Shown: positions 1 through 7,060 of the stretch, one piece after another
Layout: the number at the start of each line of letters is the position of its first letter
Position numbering within the stretch: the stretch's first letter is position 1
The notes under the pieces: generated by a model
Databases searched by the model: none
What the model was told of the DNA's origin: nothing
What the model saw: the letters and a program-made list of their open reading frames with translations, nothing else
Program-made: the position numbers and the translations under genes
Assembly: GCA_035606355.1 (NCBI GenBank)
Contig: DATNFO010000041.1
Span: forward strand, 1 to 64,000
Reading direction: 5' to 3'
Length of the DNA: 64,000 nucleotides
Source: Sulfopaludibacter sp035606355
GTDB lineage: Bacteria; Acidobacteriota; Terriglobia; Bryobacterales; Bryobacteraceae

Positions 1-122
1 AGGTCGAAACCACCCAGAAGCACGACTCCACCGCCGTCGAAACCAAGAAAGACGCCAGCGGCCAACGCATGGAAAGCATCGATCTCGGCGGCTCCAACCA
101 GACGCTCGGCTTCGAGTTCTAA
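1..122 (+). CDS. 3' end of an unknown protein (truncated by window edge)
   Basis: An open frame runs in from the left edge (codons from position 3) and stops with TAA at 120-122. About 39 residues are visible: polar, charged, ending in ..LGFEF. The aromatic final residue would fit the last strand of an outer-membrane barrel, but too little is present to name a family. A strong hairpin follows the stop codon, consistent with the end of a transcription unit. Confidence 0.5.
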   Translation, partial: VETTQKHDSTAVETKKDASGQRMESIDLGGSNQTLGFEF

Positions 123-144
123 ATTCCCCCGGGTTCCTCCATTG

Positions 145-180
145 CGGAGAGGCGGACCACTCCTCGCGGACGCCTCTCCG
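145..180 (+). terminator. Hairpin after the truncated gene, probable terminator
   Basis: Perfect 10-bp inverted repeat CGGAGAGGCG (145-154) / CGCCTCTCCG (171-180) with a 16-nt loop, starting 23 nt after the stop codon at 122. Only a weak T-rich stretch follows (TCCTTTT), so termination is inferred. Confidence 0.45.
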
Positions 181-222
181 GCACTGTCCTTTTCCACCCA
201 CCTTAAAATTTGCCCGGGCGCT

Positions 223-504
223 ATGATCGGACCGATGGTTATCGCTCCGAAAACCGTGATCATGGTTCTCAAGGGCATCGAACAACATGCCCGCGCCGGC
301 AACTACGATCAGGTTGAGATTCAGGCGCGCTCGCTGTTACAGGATTTGAGCGCCATCGACGAAGCCGGCGAAGACCGCGACCGCTACAGGGCCGCGATCC
401 CCGTCATCGAATCCCTGCCCGGCGATGCCGAGCAGGAGGACGCCGCGGCGGTCATTGCCCACGTCCATACGGCTCAGGAGTTGTTGGGGTTTGCCCCTGA
501 GTAG
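223..504 (+). CDS. Small helical protein of unknown function
   Basis: About 93 residues, predicted mostly alpha-helical and acidic, with no signal peptide, cysteines or recognisable motif. The frame opens at 142, but that stretch overlaps the hairpin and reads as low-quality coding sequence, so the start is placed at ATG 223; ATG 235 or ATG 262 are alternatives and none has a convincing ribosome binding site. It lies 33 nt before the metallothionein gene on the same strand and could be co-transcribed with it. I do not recognise the family. Confidence 0.45.
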   Translation: MIGPMVIAPKTVIMVLKGIEQHARAGNYDQVEIQARSLLQDLSAIDEAGEDRDRYRAAIPVIESLPGDAEQEDAAAVIAHVHTAQELLGFAPE

Positions 505-537
505 CGACTCGCCAGGGGAAAGAGGGAGGAGAACGTT

Positions 538-699
538 ATGGCTTCCGATAACAAATGCGCTCACCCGGCCTGCAATTGCCAGGCGAAGCCCGATAGCAAG
601 TATTGCAGCGAATACTGCCACGACGCCAAAGGCACTACCGAGCTGTCCTGCAACTGCGGCCACCCCGGGTGCGGAGACGCTTTGGCGTCACGCGGATAG
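538..699 (+). CDS. Bacterial metallothionein (SmtA/BmtA-like), 53 aa
   Basis: Predicted cytoplasmic metal-binding protein that chelates Zn/Cd/Cu through cysteine thiolates. Seen: 53 residues with eight Cys (7, 12, 14, 23, 27, 38, 40, 45) and three His (9, 28, 42). The pattern C-x4-CxC, YCSEYC and CNCGHPGC is the bacterial metallothionein family layout; the YCS..C part is the core that folds like a zinc finger in SmtA. A strong ribosome binding site (GGGAGGAG, about 524-531) precedes the ATG. It ends 12 nt inside the antiparallel regulator gene at 688-1014, so the two genes converge. Family members are usually 50-60 residues with about nine Cys, so this one is slightly Cys-poor. Confidence 0.85.
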   Translation: MASDNKCAHPACNCQAKPDSKYCSEYCHDAKGTTELSCNCGHPGCGDALASRG

Positions 700-1014
700 C
701 TGCAGGGTACGGGCGCAGGGTTGAAAGCGGCAGCCCATACGGAAGACGCGCTCCAGGTACAGGTCGCCGTAGGGCGAGAGGCTCTTGCGCAGACGGCTGA
801 GGTGCACGTCGAGCGTGCGTGTGCGCGCCTCCGGGCTATAGCCCCACACATTCGATAGCAGTGCCGACGGCGTAACCACCATCCCGGCGTGGCGCACGAG
901 GAAGGCGAGCAAATCGAACTCTTTGTCCGTCATCGAGATCGGCTTGGAATCCAGAATCGCGGAGCGGCGTTCGAAGTCCACGGTAAGATGCTCATCGGTA
1001 TAAATTGAGTTCAC
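688..1014 (-). CDS. Stand-alone OmpR/PhoB-type winged-helix DNA-binding protein
   Basis: A 108-residue protein containing only the C-terminal effector domain of an OmpR/PhoB response regulator: the MTDKEFDLLAFLVRHAG helix, LLSNVWGY turn and RTLDVHLSRLRKSL recognition helix are clear. No receiver domain and no phospho-acceptor Asp are present, so it cannot be an ordinary two-component regulator. GTG start, with a good ribosome binding site (GAGGAGAA on the minus strand). Its 3' end overlaps the metallothionein gene tail-to-tail by 12 nt. A tandem direct repeat 60-80 nt upstream may be its own operator. It may control metal homeostasis or the neighbouring electron-conduit genes; both are inference. 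Confidence 0.8.
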   Translation of the reverse strand: MNSIYTDEHLTVDFERRSAILDSKPISMTDKEFDLLAFLVRHAGMVVTPSALLSNVWGYSPEARTRTLDVHLSRLRKSLSPYGDLYLERVFRMGCRFQPCARTLQLSA

Positions 1015-1073
1015 GACGGTTCTCCTCTACTTTGCAATGTTACGGTGACCGGAAAACCCTCTGGTGGGCAACA

Positions 1074-1095
1074 TGTAAACGTCTTGTAAAACGTG
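1074..1095. promoter_or_regulatory. Tandem 11-bp direct repeat, candidate winged-helix operator
   Basis: TGTAAACGTCT (1074-1084) is followed directly by TGTAAAACGTG (1085-1095). Head-to-tail 11-bp repeats are the classical binding arrangement of PhoB/OmpR-type winged-helix dimers, and such a protein is encoded 60 bp away with its 5' end facing this site. Auto-regulation is inferred. Confidence 0.4.
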
Positions 1096-1109
1096 CCCGC
1101 CTGCGCTAG

Positions 1110-3116
1110 CTACCACGACCAAAGGATGCTAGTGAACCCCGTATGCGCGTTGTAGTTCTGGTTGTAGCCCAACAGATGGAACTCCTCGGCGTAGCCGTAG
1201 AACTGATAACCGGCGTTCCAGCGCAGTTTCGGTGTGATTCGCACGGAGAGGCGCGCCACGGGCGATTGGTAGGTCATGGGGAACGTCTCGACGCTGCTGA
1301 GCAAGGTCTGGACGGGGTCGTTGTTGGCCGGGATGCGGCCGCCGCCCGCGTCCTTCGTGATGCTGTAGCCGGCATAGAGGTCCGCCCGCCGGGAGATGGA
1401 GAAGTGCATGCCCAGATTGCCCGCATGCAGGTTGCTCAGGTAGTAAGAGACGTAGCCGGTCTGTAGCTGCGGCGCCAACACTCCGGCGAAGAAGTTGATT
1501 GTCCCGAGAGAATCCAGGTGCAGCTTGTTGTAACTGGCGTCTATGGAGAACCATGACTTAGCGCTCCATGAGGCCGAACCGCTATAAGTGCGGGAGTGAG
1601 AGCTGAAAGAGGCCAGCGAGAGCGGCGCGTTCAGGTTGTAATACTGGCGGTATTCGGTGGCGAGTTGTAACTGGCGGGTCCGATACTGCACGCGGCCGTT
1701 CAGGGCGTGATAGTTAGCGTCGCTGATGGGCGCGAGAGGACGGCTGGTGCGGCCGATCTCGCCATCCACAGTGATGGTCAGCGGCTGCAAGGGGCGCAGC
1801 CGGAAGCCCAGCCGGCCGTCGTTCAGATGGCTTTTCTGCAGATTATCGGCATGAAATGTCGAGCCCGGAATGGCTGGCAAAGCGAAGCCCTCCACTTCAT
1901 TAATCTGCCGCTCCGAGTAGTTATAATCCGCGAAAATTCCGAACCATTTCTTCAGCCGGTAATCGATATCGGTGTCGGTGGCGATGGTTCTGACGTCCAA
2001 CTCCTGGAACGTGAAGGTCTGCGCCAGACCGGTTCCGTTATCCACCTCGTTGTAGTAATTCTGGCCGGAGATACGACGGTTATAGACAGCGGTGGAACTG
2101 ACGATCGACAACTTATCCGTGGGGAAGAAACTTACGTTGAAGTTACCCGCGAGGTTAGGCCGTGCGCCGTTGCCGACCACGGAAATCTGGCGGTTGGCGA
2201 CAGCGCCGAAGCGGCTGGCGCCGACGGCGGCTTCGTTGAGCGCGAAATCGCCGTGGCCGCTGACGTACGTCATGCGGGCATCCACCGCCCATCGCTTGCG
2301 ACGCGTGAAGAGATTGCCGAGCCAGCCGGGATTCCGCCCGCGGAACGGCTGTGTGCGGTATAAACCCGTGAACGAGCCGGAATCGTTGATGGTAGTGGCA
2401 TTCTCGACACCGGTGAAGTGGTCTGTGGGCTCGTCGCGATAGAAATCCCAGGTGTGGCGCGCGATAAAGGTAAAGCCGGCAAAGTTCGCGCGCGCGCCGA
2501 GACGGTATTCGTTCCACTGCCGCCGCACGTCTTCAAAGACGGGAAATGCGGTGCTGCGCGTATCGAATTCCTGGGCGGTGCTGAGCGCCGGGCCGTCCTG
2601 CGTATTGCGGCTGTAGCCGAGGTCCAGTTCGAGCTTCCCGTGCGGGAAGAGCGTGAAATCGTGGTCTTGCAGGCGGCGGGTAGTGTCCATGAAATGCGCG
2701 CCGCCGGAGATCGTGAGGGCGGGGTTGAAGTAGTCGTTCTGGCGCCAGGTGAGGTCGTATTCGTAGAGCGCGTTCTTGCGGATGCGCAGAACGGCGGATT
2801 GGTACGGATCGTTGCCCAAGCCAATGGTGGTGAGCAGGATTTCGTCAAAGAATCGCCCGTGGCCATCCTTCGAATTCACGGTCAGGCTGCTGCCGAGCAG
2901 GCGCAGTCCGTTGCCGTAGTTCACGTCGCTGCGGTACATTCCGCGATCGCCGTTGGTCAACGCCCAGCGGTAACCTGTCTCGAACGAGTTGGTGATGTTA
3001 TAGTCCCCGACGTCTTGTCCGCGGACCGGTCCCACCGGCTCTGTCGTGGGCGTCACCACCTGCTGCGCTTGCAGCAGTCCGGCGGCGGCAATGAGGTATA
3101 GAATTGGCGCTCTCAT
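1110..3116 (-). CDS. MtrB/PioB-like outer-membrane beta-barrel of an electron conduit
   Basis: A 668-residue protein with a short signal peptide (about residues 1-17, ending LLQA) followed by alternating-polarity strands rich in aromatic and Tyr/Arg residues (for example YEYDLTWRQNDYF, FGIFADYNYSERQ), ending in Trp. Size, barrel-like composition and position 3 nt after a decaheme cytochrome gene fit the decaheme-associated outer-membrane protein family (MtrB/PioB), which sheathes a multiheme cytochrome and lets electrons cross the outer membrane. It lacks the N-terminal CxxC of Shewanella MtrB. It forms one operon with the cytochrome. The MtrB assignment rests on context and length more than on a clear motif; a general porin is the alternative. 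Confidence 0.65.
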   Translation of the reverse strand: MRAPILYLIAAAGLLQAQQVVTPTTEPVGPVRGQDVGDYNITNSFETGYRWALTNGDRGMYRSDVNYGNGLRLLGSSLTVNSKDGHGRFFDEILLTTIGLGNDPYQSAVLRIRKNALYEYDLTWRQNDYFNPALTISGGAHFMDTTRRLQDHDFTLFPHGKLELDLGYSRNTQDGPALSTAQEFDTRSTAFPVFEDVRRQWNEYRLGARANFAGFTFIARHTWDFYRDEPTDHFTGVENATTINDSGSFTGLYRTQPFRGRNPGWLGNLFTRRKRWAVDARMTYVSGHGDFALNEAAVGASRFGAVANRQISVVGNGARPNLAGNFNVSFFPTDKLSIVSSTAVYNRRISGQNYYNEVDNGTGLAQTFTFQELDVRTIATDTDIDYRLKKWFGIFADYNYSERQINEVEGFALPAIPGSTFHADNLQKSHLNDGRLGFRLRPLQPLTITVDGEIGRTSRPLAPISDANYHALNGRVQYRTRQLQLATEYRQYYNLNAPLSLASFSSHSRTYSGSASWSAKSWFSIDASYNKLHLDSLGTINFFAGVLAPQLQTGYVSYYLSNLHAGNLGMHFSISRRADLYAGYSITKDAGGGRIPANNDPVQTLLSSVETFPMTYQSPVARLSVRITPKLRWNAGYQFYGYAEEFHLLGYNQNYNAHTGFTSILWSW

Positions 3117-3119
3117 GGG

Positions 3120-4037
3120 TTACCTCAAGAACGTGGCGTCGGCGTTGGAGCCGTGTATGCGCACGTGACACGTAGTGCAGCGCTGATATTTGGGATCCAG
3201 CAGGTTGTGGGTTGCGGATTGGATGTCCACGCCCTGATTGCGAACGCCGGCGCCGGAGCCGTTGTGGCACTCCAGGCAAATGGTGAATACCACCGGGCGG
3301 CGCAGCAACCGCCCGTTCGGCGAGCCGTGCGGATTGTGACAGGTCGCGCAGCCTTCCACGCGAACCGAAGGATGTTCAAAGACGAACGGACCACGTTTAT
3401 CGATGTGGCATTTCAGGCAGGGCTCCTCATTATTCAGCGCCTGCGCCACCATGCGGGGCCGGTCGCCCATGCGCGTCGTGGGGGCGAACGTGCCGTGCGG
3501 GTTATGGCAATCCGAGCAGTTCATGAAACCCTCATTGACGCGATGGTGCGAGGGCAGCTCGAACTGGGCACGAACATCCGCGTGACAGCCGTAGCAGAGA
3601 TCCTTCTGCGCCTTGGCCAAAAGATACTTGGGGGTGGCGGAGTGGTGTATGGAGTGACAGGAATTGCAGGCGACGTCCGCGAGCGTGTGCTCACTGCGGC
3701 GGATGTTGGCTTTATCGAAGCTGCTCGCGTGACAGGTGAGGCAATCTTCGGCAACCTGCTTGGGCGTCATCAGCGAAAAAGCGTGAGGGATGGTGTTCTT
3801 CGCGCCGCCCGCTTCGACGTGCGCCTTCGCCGGACCGTGACAGCCTTCGCAGCCTGTCCGCTCCGGCGGCTCCTTGCCGGAGGCGATGCTCCGGTAGTGC
3901 GCATTCTTATAGAAATTGGCCCATATGTTGGCGTGGCAAGTCTTACAGACGTTGCTGCCGACATAGCCCGTCTGGGCGTGCGCCATACCCGCGAAGAGCA
4001 TCGCCACGGGGAGGACGTAACGGATGATAGCGTGCAT
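3120..4037 (-). CDS. Periplasmic decaheme c-type cytochrome (DmsE/MtrA-like)
   Basis: A 305-residue exported cytochrome with ten CxxCH haem-binding motifs (CKTCH, CEGCH, CLTCH, CNSCH, CYGCH, CSDCH, CLKCH, CATCH, CLECH, CTTCH), the first at residue 31 and the last near 287. Signal peptide residues 1-21 ends MAHA. Ten haems in about 300 residues match the DmsE/MtrA/PioA family, which carries electrons from the periplasm into an outer-membrane barrel. An upstream in-frame ATG at 4052 adds five residues; ATG 4037 gives a standard signal peptide and was chosen. It is first in a two-gene operon with the barrel gene. No outer-surface cytochrome (MtrC-like) is encoded nearby. Confidence 0.85.
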   Translation of the reverse strand: MHAIIRYVLPVAMLFAGMAHAQTGYVGSNVCKTCHANIWANFYKNAHYRSIASGKEPPERTGCEGCHGPAKAHVEAGGAKNTIPHAFSLMTPKQVAEDCLTCHASSFDKANIRRSEHTLADVACNSCHSIHHSATPKYLLAKAQKDLCYGCHADVRAQFELPSHHRVNEGFMNCSDCHNPHGTFAPTTRMGDRPRMVAQALNNEEPCLKCHIDKRGPFVFEHPSVRVEGCATCHNPHGSPNGRLLRRPVVFTICLECHNGSGAGVRNQGVDIQSATHNLLDPKYQRCTTCHVRIHGSNADATFLR

Positions 4038-4284
4038 TCTCACTGTGCACATGATACAGAACGGTGAACCCCGGGCGGTAAACAGCGTCGCGGTTTTTAC
4101 GGGCTTTTTACCGGACGTGTACGAGTGAGCAGGATTTTCCGATGTAACTTTCCTCTTGCGGCTTTACGGGCGGATGCGCAATATTGAAAGTGGCGTCGGA
4201 AATCCGTGTAGAGCGCATCGGCAGGGCAAAAAGCGAAGGCTGTCCATTCACGCGCTCGAAGTTTCGGCGCGCGGGGACGTTTTC

Positions 4285-5526
4285 GTGGCCGACTACCTGT
4301 TCTTCACAGAATTGATGTCGATGCCGGTCCTGGACAGCCGGGGGCGGCGCATCGGGCGCGTAAAAGACGCCGCACTAGTGCCGCTCGCCCATTCCGCACG
4401 AATCGACCGATTCCTGGTAGGCGGCGGAGACACCTGGCTGACGGTCCGCTACGATCAGGTGCGCACGATTTCGCTCGGGAGAGGCATCGCGCTCAACGAT
4501 GAGCAGTTGATGCCCTACCACGAAGACGAGTACATGCTGCGCATTGCGCGCGATCTTCTGGACCAGCAGATTATCGACGTTACCGGCCGCAAGGTAGTGC
4601 GGGTCAATGACGTCACGATGACAATCCACTATGACGGCAGCCGCGACGTCCTCACCGTTTCCGAAGTCGATATAGGGGTCCGCAGCATCGTGCGCCGGTT
4701 GCTGCAAGGGGTTCTGCCTCCCGGTTTCATCCGGAAACTGGCGCAGCCGATTGCTCCCAATTCGATTCCCTGGGACTTTTGCAACGTGGTGGAACCGGAC
4801 CCTCTCCGGCGGCTGCGGTTGAACATTTCGTATCGCAGCCTGGAAGAGATGCATCCGGCGGACCTGGCGGACATTGTCGAGGAGCTCAGCCCGGCGGAGC
4901 GCGGCGCGATCTTCGAAACGATCGACAGCGAAGTGGCGGCCGATGCGTTGACGGAGGTGGACCCGAAGATGCAGGCCAGCATTCTGGAGTCGATGGAGCC
5001 CGAAAAAGCGGCCGACATCGTCGAAGAGATGGCGCCGGACGAAGCCGCGGACATTCTCTCCGAGCTGGAAGAGGAGACCAGCGAAGAGATTCTGGACGAG
5101 ATGGACGCGGCGCCCAAAACCGAGGTCCGCGAACTATTGGAGTTCGAGGAAGACACCGCGGGCGGCATGATGAACACGGAGTTCGTTTCGCTGCACGAGA
5201 ATGCGAGCGTGATGGACGCGTTGGCCGCGCTGCGCGGCAATGAGGATCTGCTGGAGAGCCTCACTTCGATGTTCCTGGTGGATGCGGACGAGCGGCTTAC
5301 GGCGTCGATTCCGCTGGCGCGTCTGTTCATCGCAGCGGGCGGCGCGAAACTGAAGGACATGGCTTCGGAGACGCTGATTCAGGTGGGGGTCGACGAAAAA
5401 CAGAATCGCGTCACCGAGTTATTCGATAAGTACAACTTACTGACTCTGCCGGTTACCGACGAGGACGGCAAACTGGCGGGGGTCATCACAGCCGACGATA
5501 TTATCAGTGTATTGAGGCACCGGTAG
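4285..5526 (+). CDS. Soluble PRC-barrel / MgtE_N / CBS protein, pore-less Mg2+ sensor
   Basis: About 413 residues from GTG 4285 (GGGGA box 7 nt upstream; ATG 4315 is an alternative; the frame stays open back to 4156). Domains in order: two PRC-barrel-like halves (VLDSRGRRIGRVKDA and IIDVTGRKVVRVNDV), an MgtE N-terminal superhelix (LEEMHPADLADIVEEL, EPEKAADIVEEMAPDEAAD), then a CBS pair (GGMMNTEFVSLHENASVMDA to LPVTDEDGKLAGVITADD). In MgtE channels these cytosolic parts sense Mg2+ and close the pore; here the five-helix channel domain is absent. The NRAMP-like transporter gene begins 4 nt after the stop, so this protein probably senses metal for that transporter. The domain calls are solid; the coupling is inference. 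Confidence 0.85.
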   Translation: MADYLFFTELMSMPVLDSRGRRIGRVKDAALVPLAHSARIDRFLVGGGDTWLTVRYDQVRTISLGRGIALNDEQLMPYHEDEYMLRIARDLLDQQIIDVTGRKVVRVNDVTMTIHYDGSRDVLTVSEVDIGVRSIVRRLLQGVLPPGFIRKLAQPIAPNSIPWDFCNVVEPDPLRRLRLNISYRSLEEMHPADLADIVEELSPAERGAIFETIDSEVAADALTEVDPKMQASILESMEPEKAADIVEEMAPDEAADILSELEEETSEEILDEMDAAPKTEVRELLEFEEDTAGGMMNTEFVSLHENASVMDALAALRGNEDLLESLTSMFLVDADERLTASIPLARLFIAAGGAKLKDMASETLIQVGVDEKQNRVTELFDKYNLLTLPVTDEDGKLAGVITADDIISVLRHR

Positions 5527-5530
5527 ACGG

Positions 5531-6778
5531 ATGAGGGCGTTTCTGAGCCGGTTCCGATACCAGATCATTCTGTTTCTGGGCGTGCTGGGTCCGGGGTTCA
5601 TCACTGCCATGGTGGACAACGACGCCGGCGGCATTCTTACTTACTCGGCGGCCGGGGCGAAATACGGCTATTTACCCCTGTGGACGCTGATTCCGATCAC
5701 GCTGGTGCTGATCGTGACGCAGGAAATGTGCTCCCGCATGGGCGCGGTAACAGGCAAGGGACTCAGCGATTTGATTCGCGAAGAGTTCGGCCTGCGGATC
5801 ACGTTTCTTACCATGGCGCTGCTGGTGTTGGTGAATCTGACTAACGTGATGTCCGAGTTCGCCGGCGTCGCCAGTTCGCTCGAAGTATTCAGAATCAGTA
5901 AGTACATCACCGTGCCGCTCTCCGCGATCGCGGTCTGGGTGATGGTTGTGAAGGGGACTTATCGCAGCGTCGAAAAGGTGTTCCTGTTCGCCAGCCTGTT
6001 ATACCTGACTTACATTGTGTCCGGCATTCTGGTGAGACCGGACTGGAAACAAGCGGCCATTTACAGCGTCAAGCCGAGCCTGATTTTGGACAGCGGATAC
6101 ATCTACATGCTCATCGGCATGGTGGGTACGACCATCGCGCCGTGGATGCAGTTTTACCTGCAGTCCGCAATCGTGGAGAAGGGCGTATCGGCGAAAGAGT
6201 ACGCTGCGTCGCGGCTGGAGGTGATTGTCGGCTGCATCGGCACGGACGTGATCGCGTTCTTCATCATTGTGGCGTGCGCGGGGGCGATCTACAGCATTCA
6301 CCCGCAGGACATCGACGATGCGGCGCAAGCGGCGGTGGCGCTGAAGCCGTTTGGACAGTACGCATTCCTGCTGTTCAGCGCGGGCCTTTTCAACGCGTCC
6401 ATTTTCGCGGCCAGCATCCTGCCGCTATCGACGGCGTATTCGGTTTGCGAAGGCTTGGGGTTTGAGTCGGGGGTCAATCGCAGTTTTCGCGAAGCTCCGA
6501 TTTTTTATGGTCTTTATACGCTGCTGATCGTGGTGGGCGCGGGCGTCATTCTGATTCCCCATTTCCCGCTGGTGAAGATGATTCTGCTCTCGCAGGTGCT
6601 CAACGGTGTGCTGCTGCCGTTGATTCTGATTTTCATGGTGCTGCTCATTAACAAGAAGGACTTGATGGGTGAGTGGACCAATTCTACATGGCTGAACCTG
6701 GCGAGCTGGGTGACTGTGGTCATCATGATTGGGCTGACGCTGGCATACGCGGGAATCTCGATTCGCGGAGTGAAGTAA
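5531..6778 (+). CDS. NRAMP-family divalent metal transporter with altered metal site, probably Mg2+
   Basis: A 415-residue membrane protein with about 11 hydrophobic helices and the NRAMP fold (GPGFITAMV in helix 1; APWMQFYLQSAIVEKG in helix 6). The canonical DPGN of helix 1 reads NDAGG, keeping the Asp but changing Pro and Asn. The canonical MPH of helix 6 reads APW, so the metal-coordinating Met and the His are lost. NRAMP-related magnesium transporters are known to lack that selectivity Met, and the preceding gene carries MgtE-type Mg2+-sensing domains, so Mg2+ import is the best guess. It forms a tight two-gene operon with that sensor (4-nt gap). No M-box riboswitch was seen upstream. Confidence 0.8.
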   Translation: MRAFLSRFRYQIILFLGVLGPGFITAMVDNDAGGILTYSAAGAKYGYLPLWTLIPITLVLIVTQEMCSRMGAVTGKGLSDLIREEFGLRITFLTMALLVLVNLTNVMSEFAGVASSLEVFRISKYITVPLSAIAVWVMVVKGTYRSVEKVFLFASLLYLTYIVSGILVRPDWKQAAIYSVKPSLILDSGYIYMLIGMVGTTIAPWMQFYLQSAIVEKGVSAKEYAASRLEVIVGCIGTDVIAFFIIVACAGAIYSIHPQDIDDAAQAAVALKPFGQYAFLLFSAGLFNASIFAASILPLSTAYSVCEGLGFESGVNRSFREAPIFYGLYTLLIVVGAGVILIPHFPLVKMILLSQVLNGVLLPLILIFMVLLINKKDLMGEWTNSTWLNLASWVTVVIMIGLTLAYAGISIRGVK

Positions 6779-6800
6779 CGGACGCACTTCGCGCGGCTGA

Positions 6801-6806
6801 TACAAT
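6801..6806 (+). promoter_or_regulatory. -10-like box TACAAT before a GTG start
   Basis: TACAAT lies 8 nt before GTG 6815, a spacing that would put the transcription start at or next to the start codon; no ribosome binding site lies between. No clear -35 box. It suggests a leaderless or near-leaderless transcript for the 6815 gene and selB. Confidence 0.35.
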
Positions 6807-6814
6807 TTTTAGCC

Positions 6815-7054
6815 GTGGGTGCTTCTTTTTCCGCGGACCGCGTGCTTGGCCGTTCTCCGGAGCGGCTCAGCGTTCCGGAGCGGATTGCGCTTGCCGGCAA
6901 GTTCATCGCTTTAGAGATCTACACACCGCAGAATCTCGCCGAGCGGCGCATCGAAGCCATCGGCGATACTCTGGAAGAGTGCGTGCGCACCCTCATTGCG
7001 CGCGGGCTTAAGCCGGCCGGCTTCGAGTTCACGCGCCTGCCGCCGCCGTTCTAA
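6815..7054 (+). CDS. Small protein of unknown function upstream of selB
   Basis: 79 residues from GTG 6815, ending 6 nt before selB, so probably co-transcribed with it. The sequence holds a helical segment (PERIALAGKFIALEIYTP, then RRIEAIGDTLEECVRTLIARGL) with no signal peptide, membrane helix or known motif. The frame is closed neatly between two genes and has coding-like composition, so it is likely real. I do not recognise the family. Confidence 0.6.
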   Translation: MGASFSADRVLGRSPERLSVPERIALAGKFIALEIYTPQNLAERRIEAIGDTLEECVRTLIARGLKPAGFEFTRLPPPF

Positions 7055-7060
7055 GGGCCA

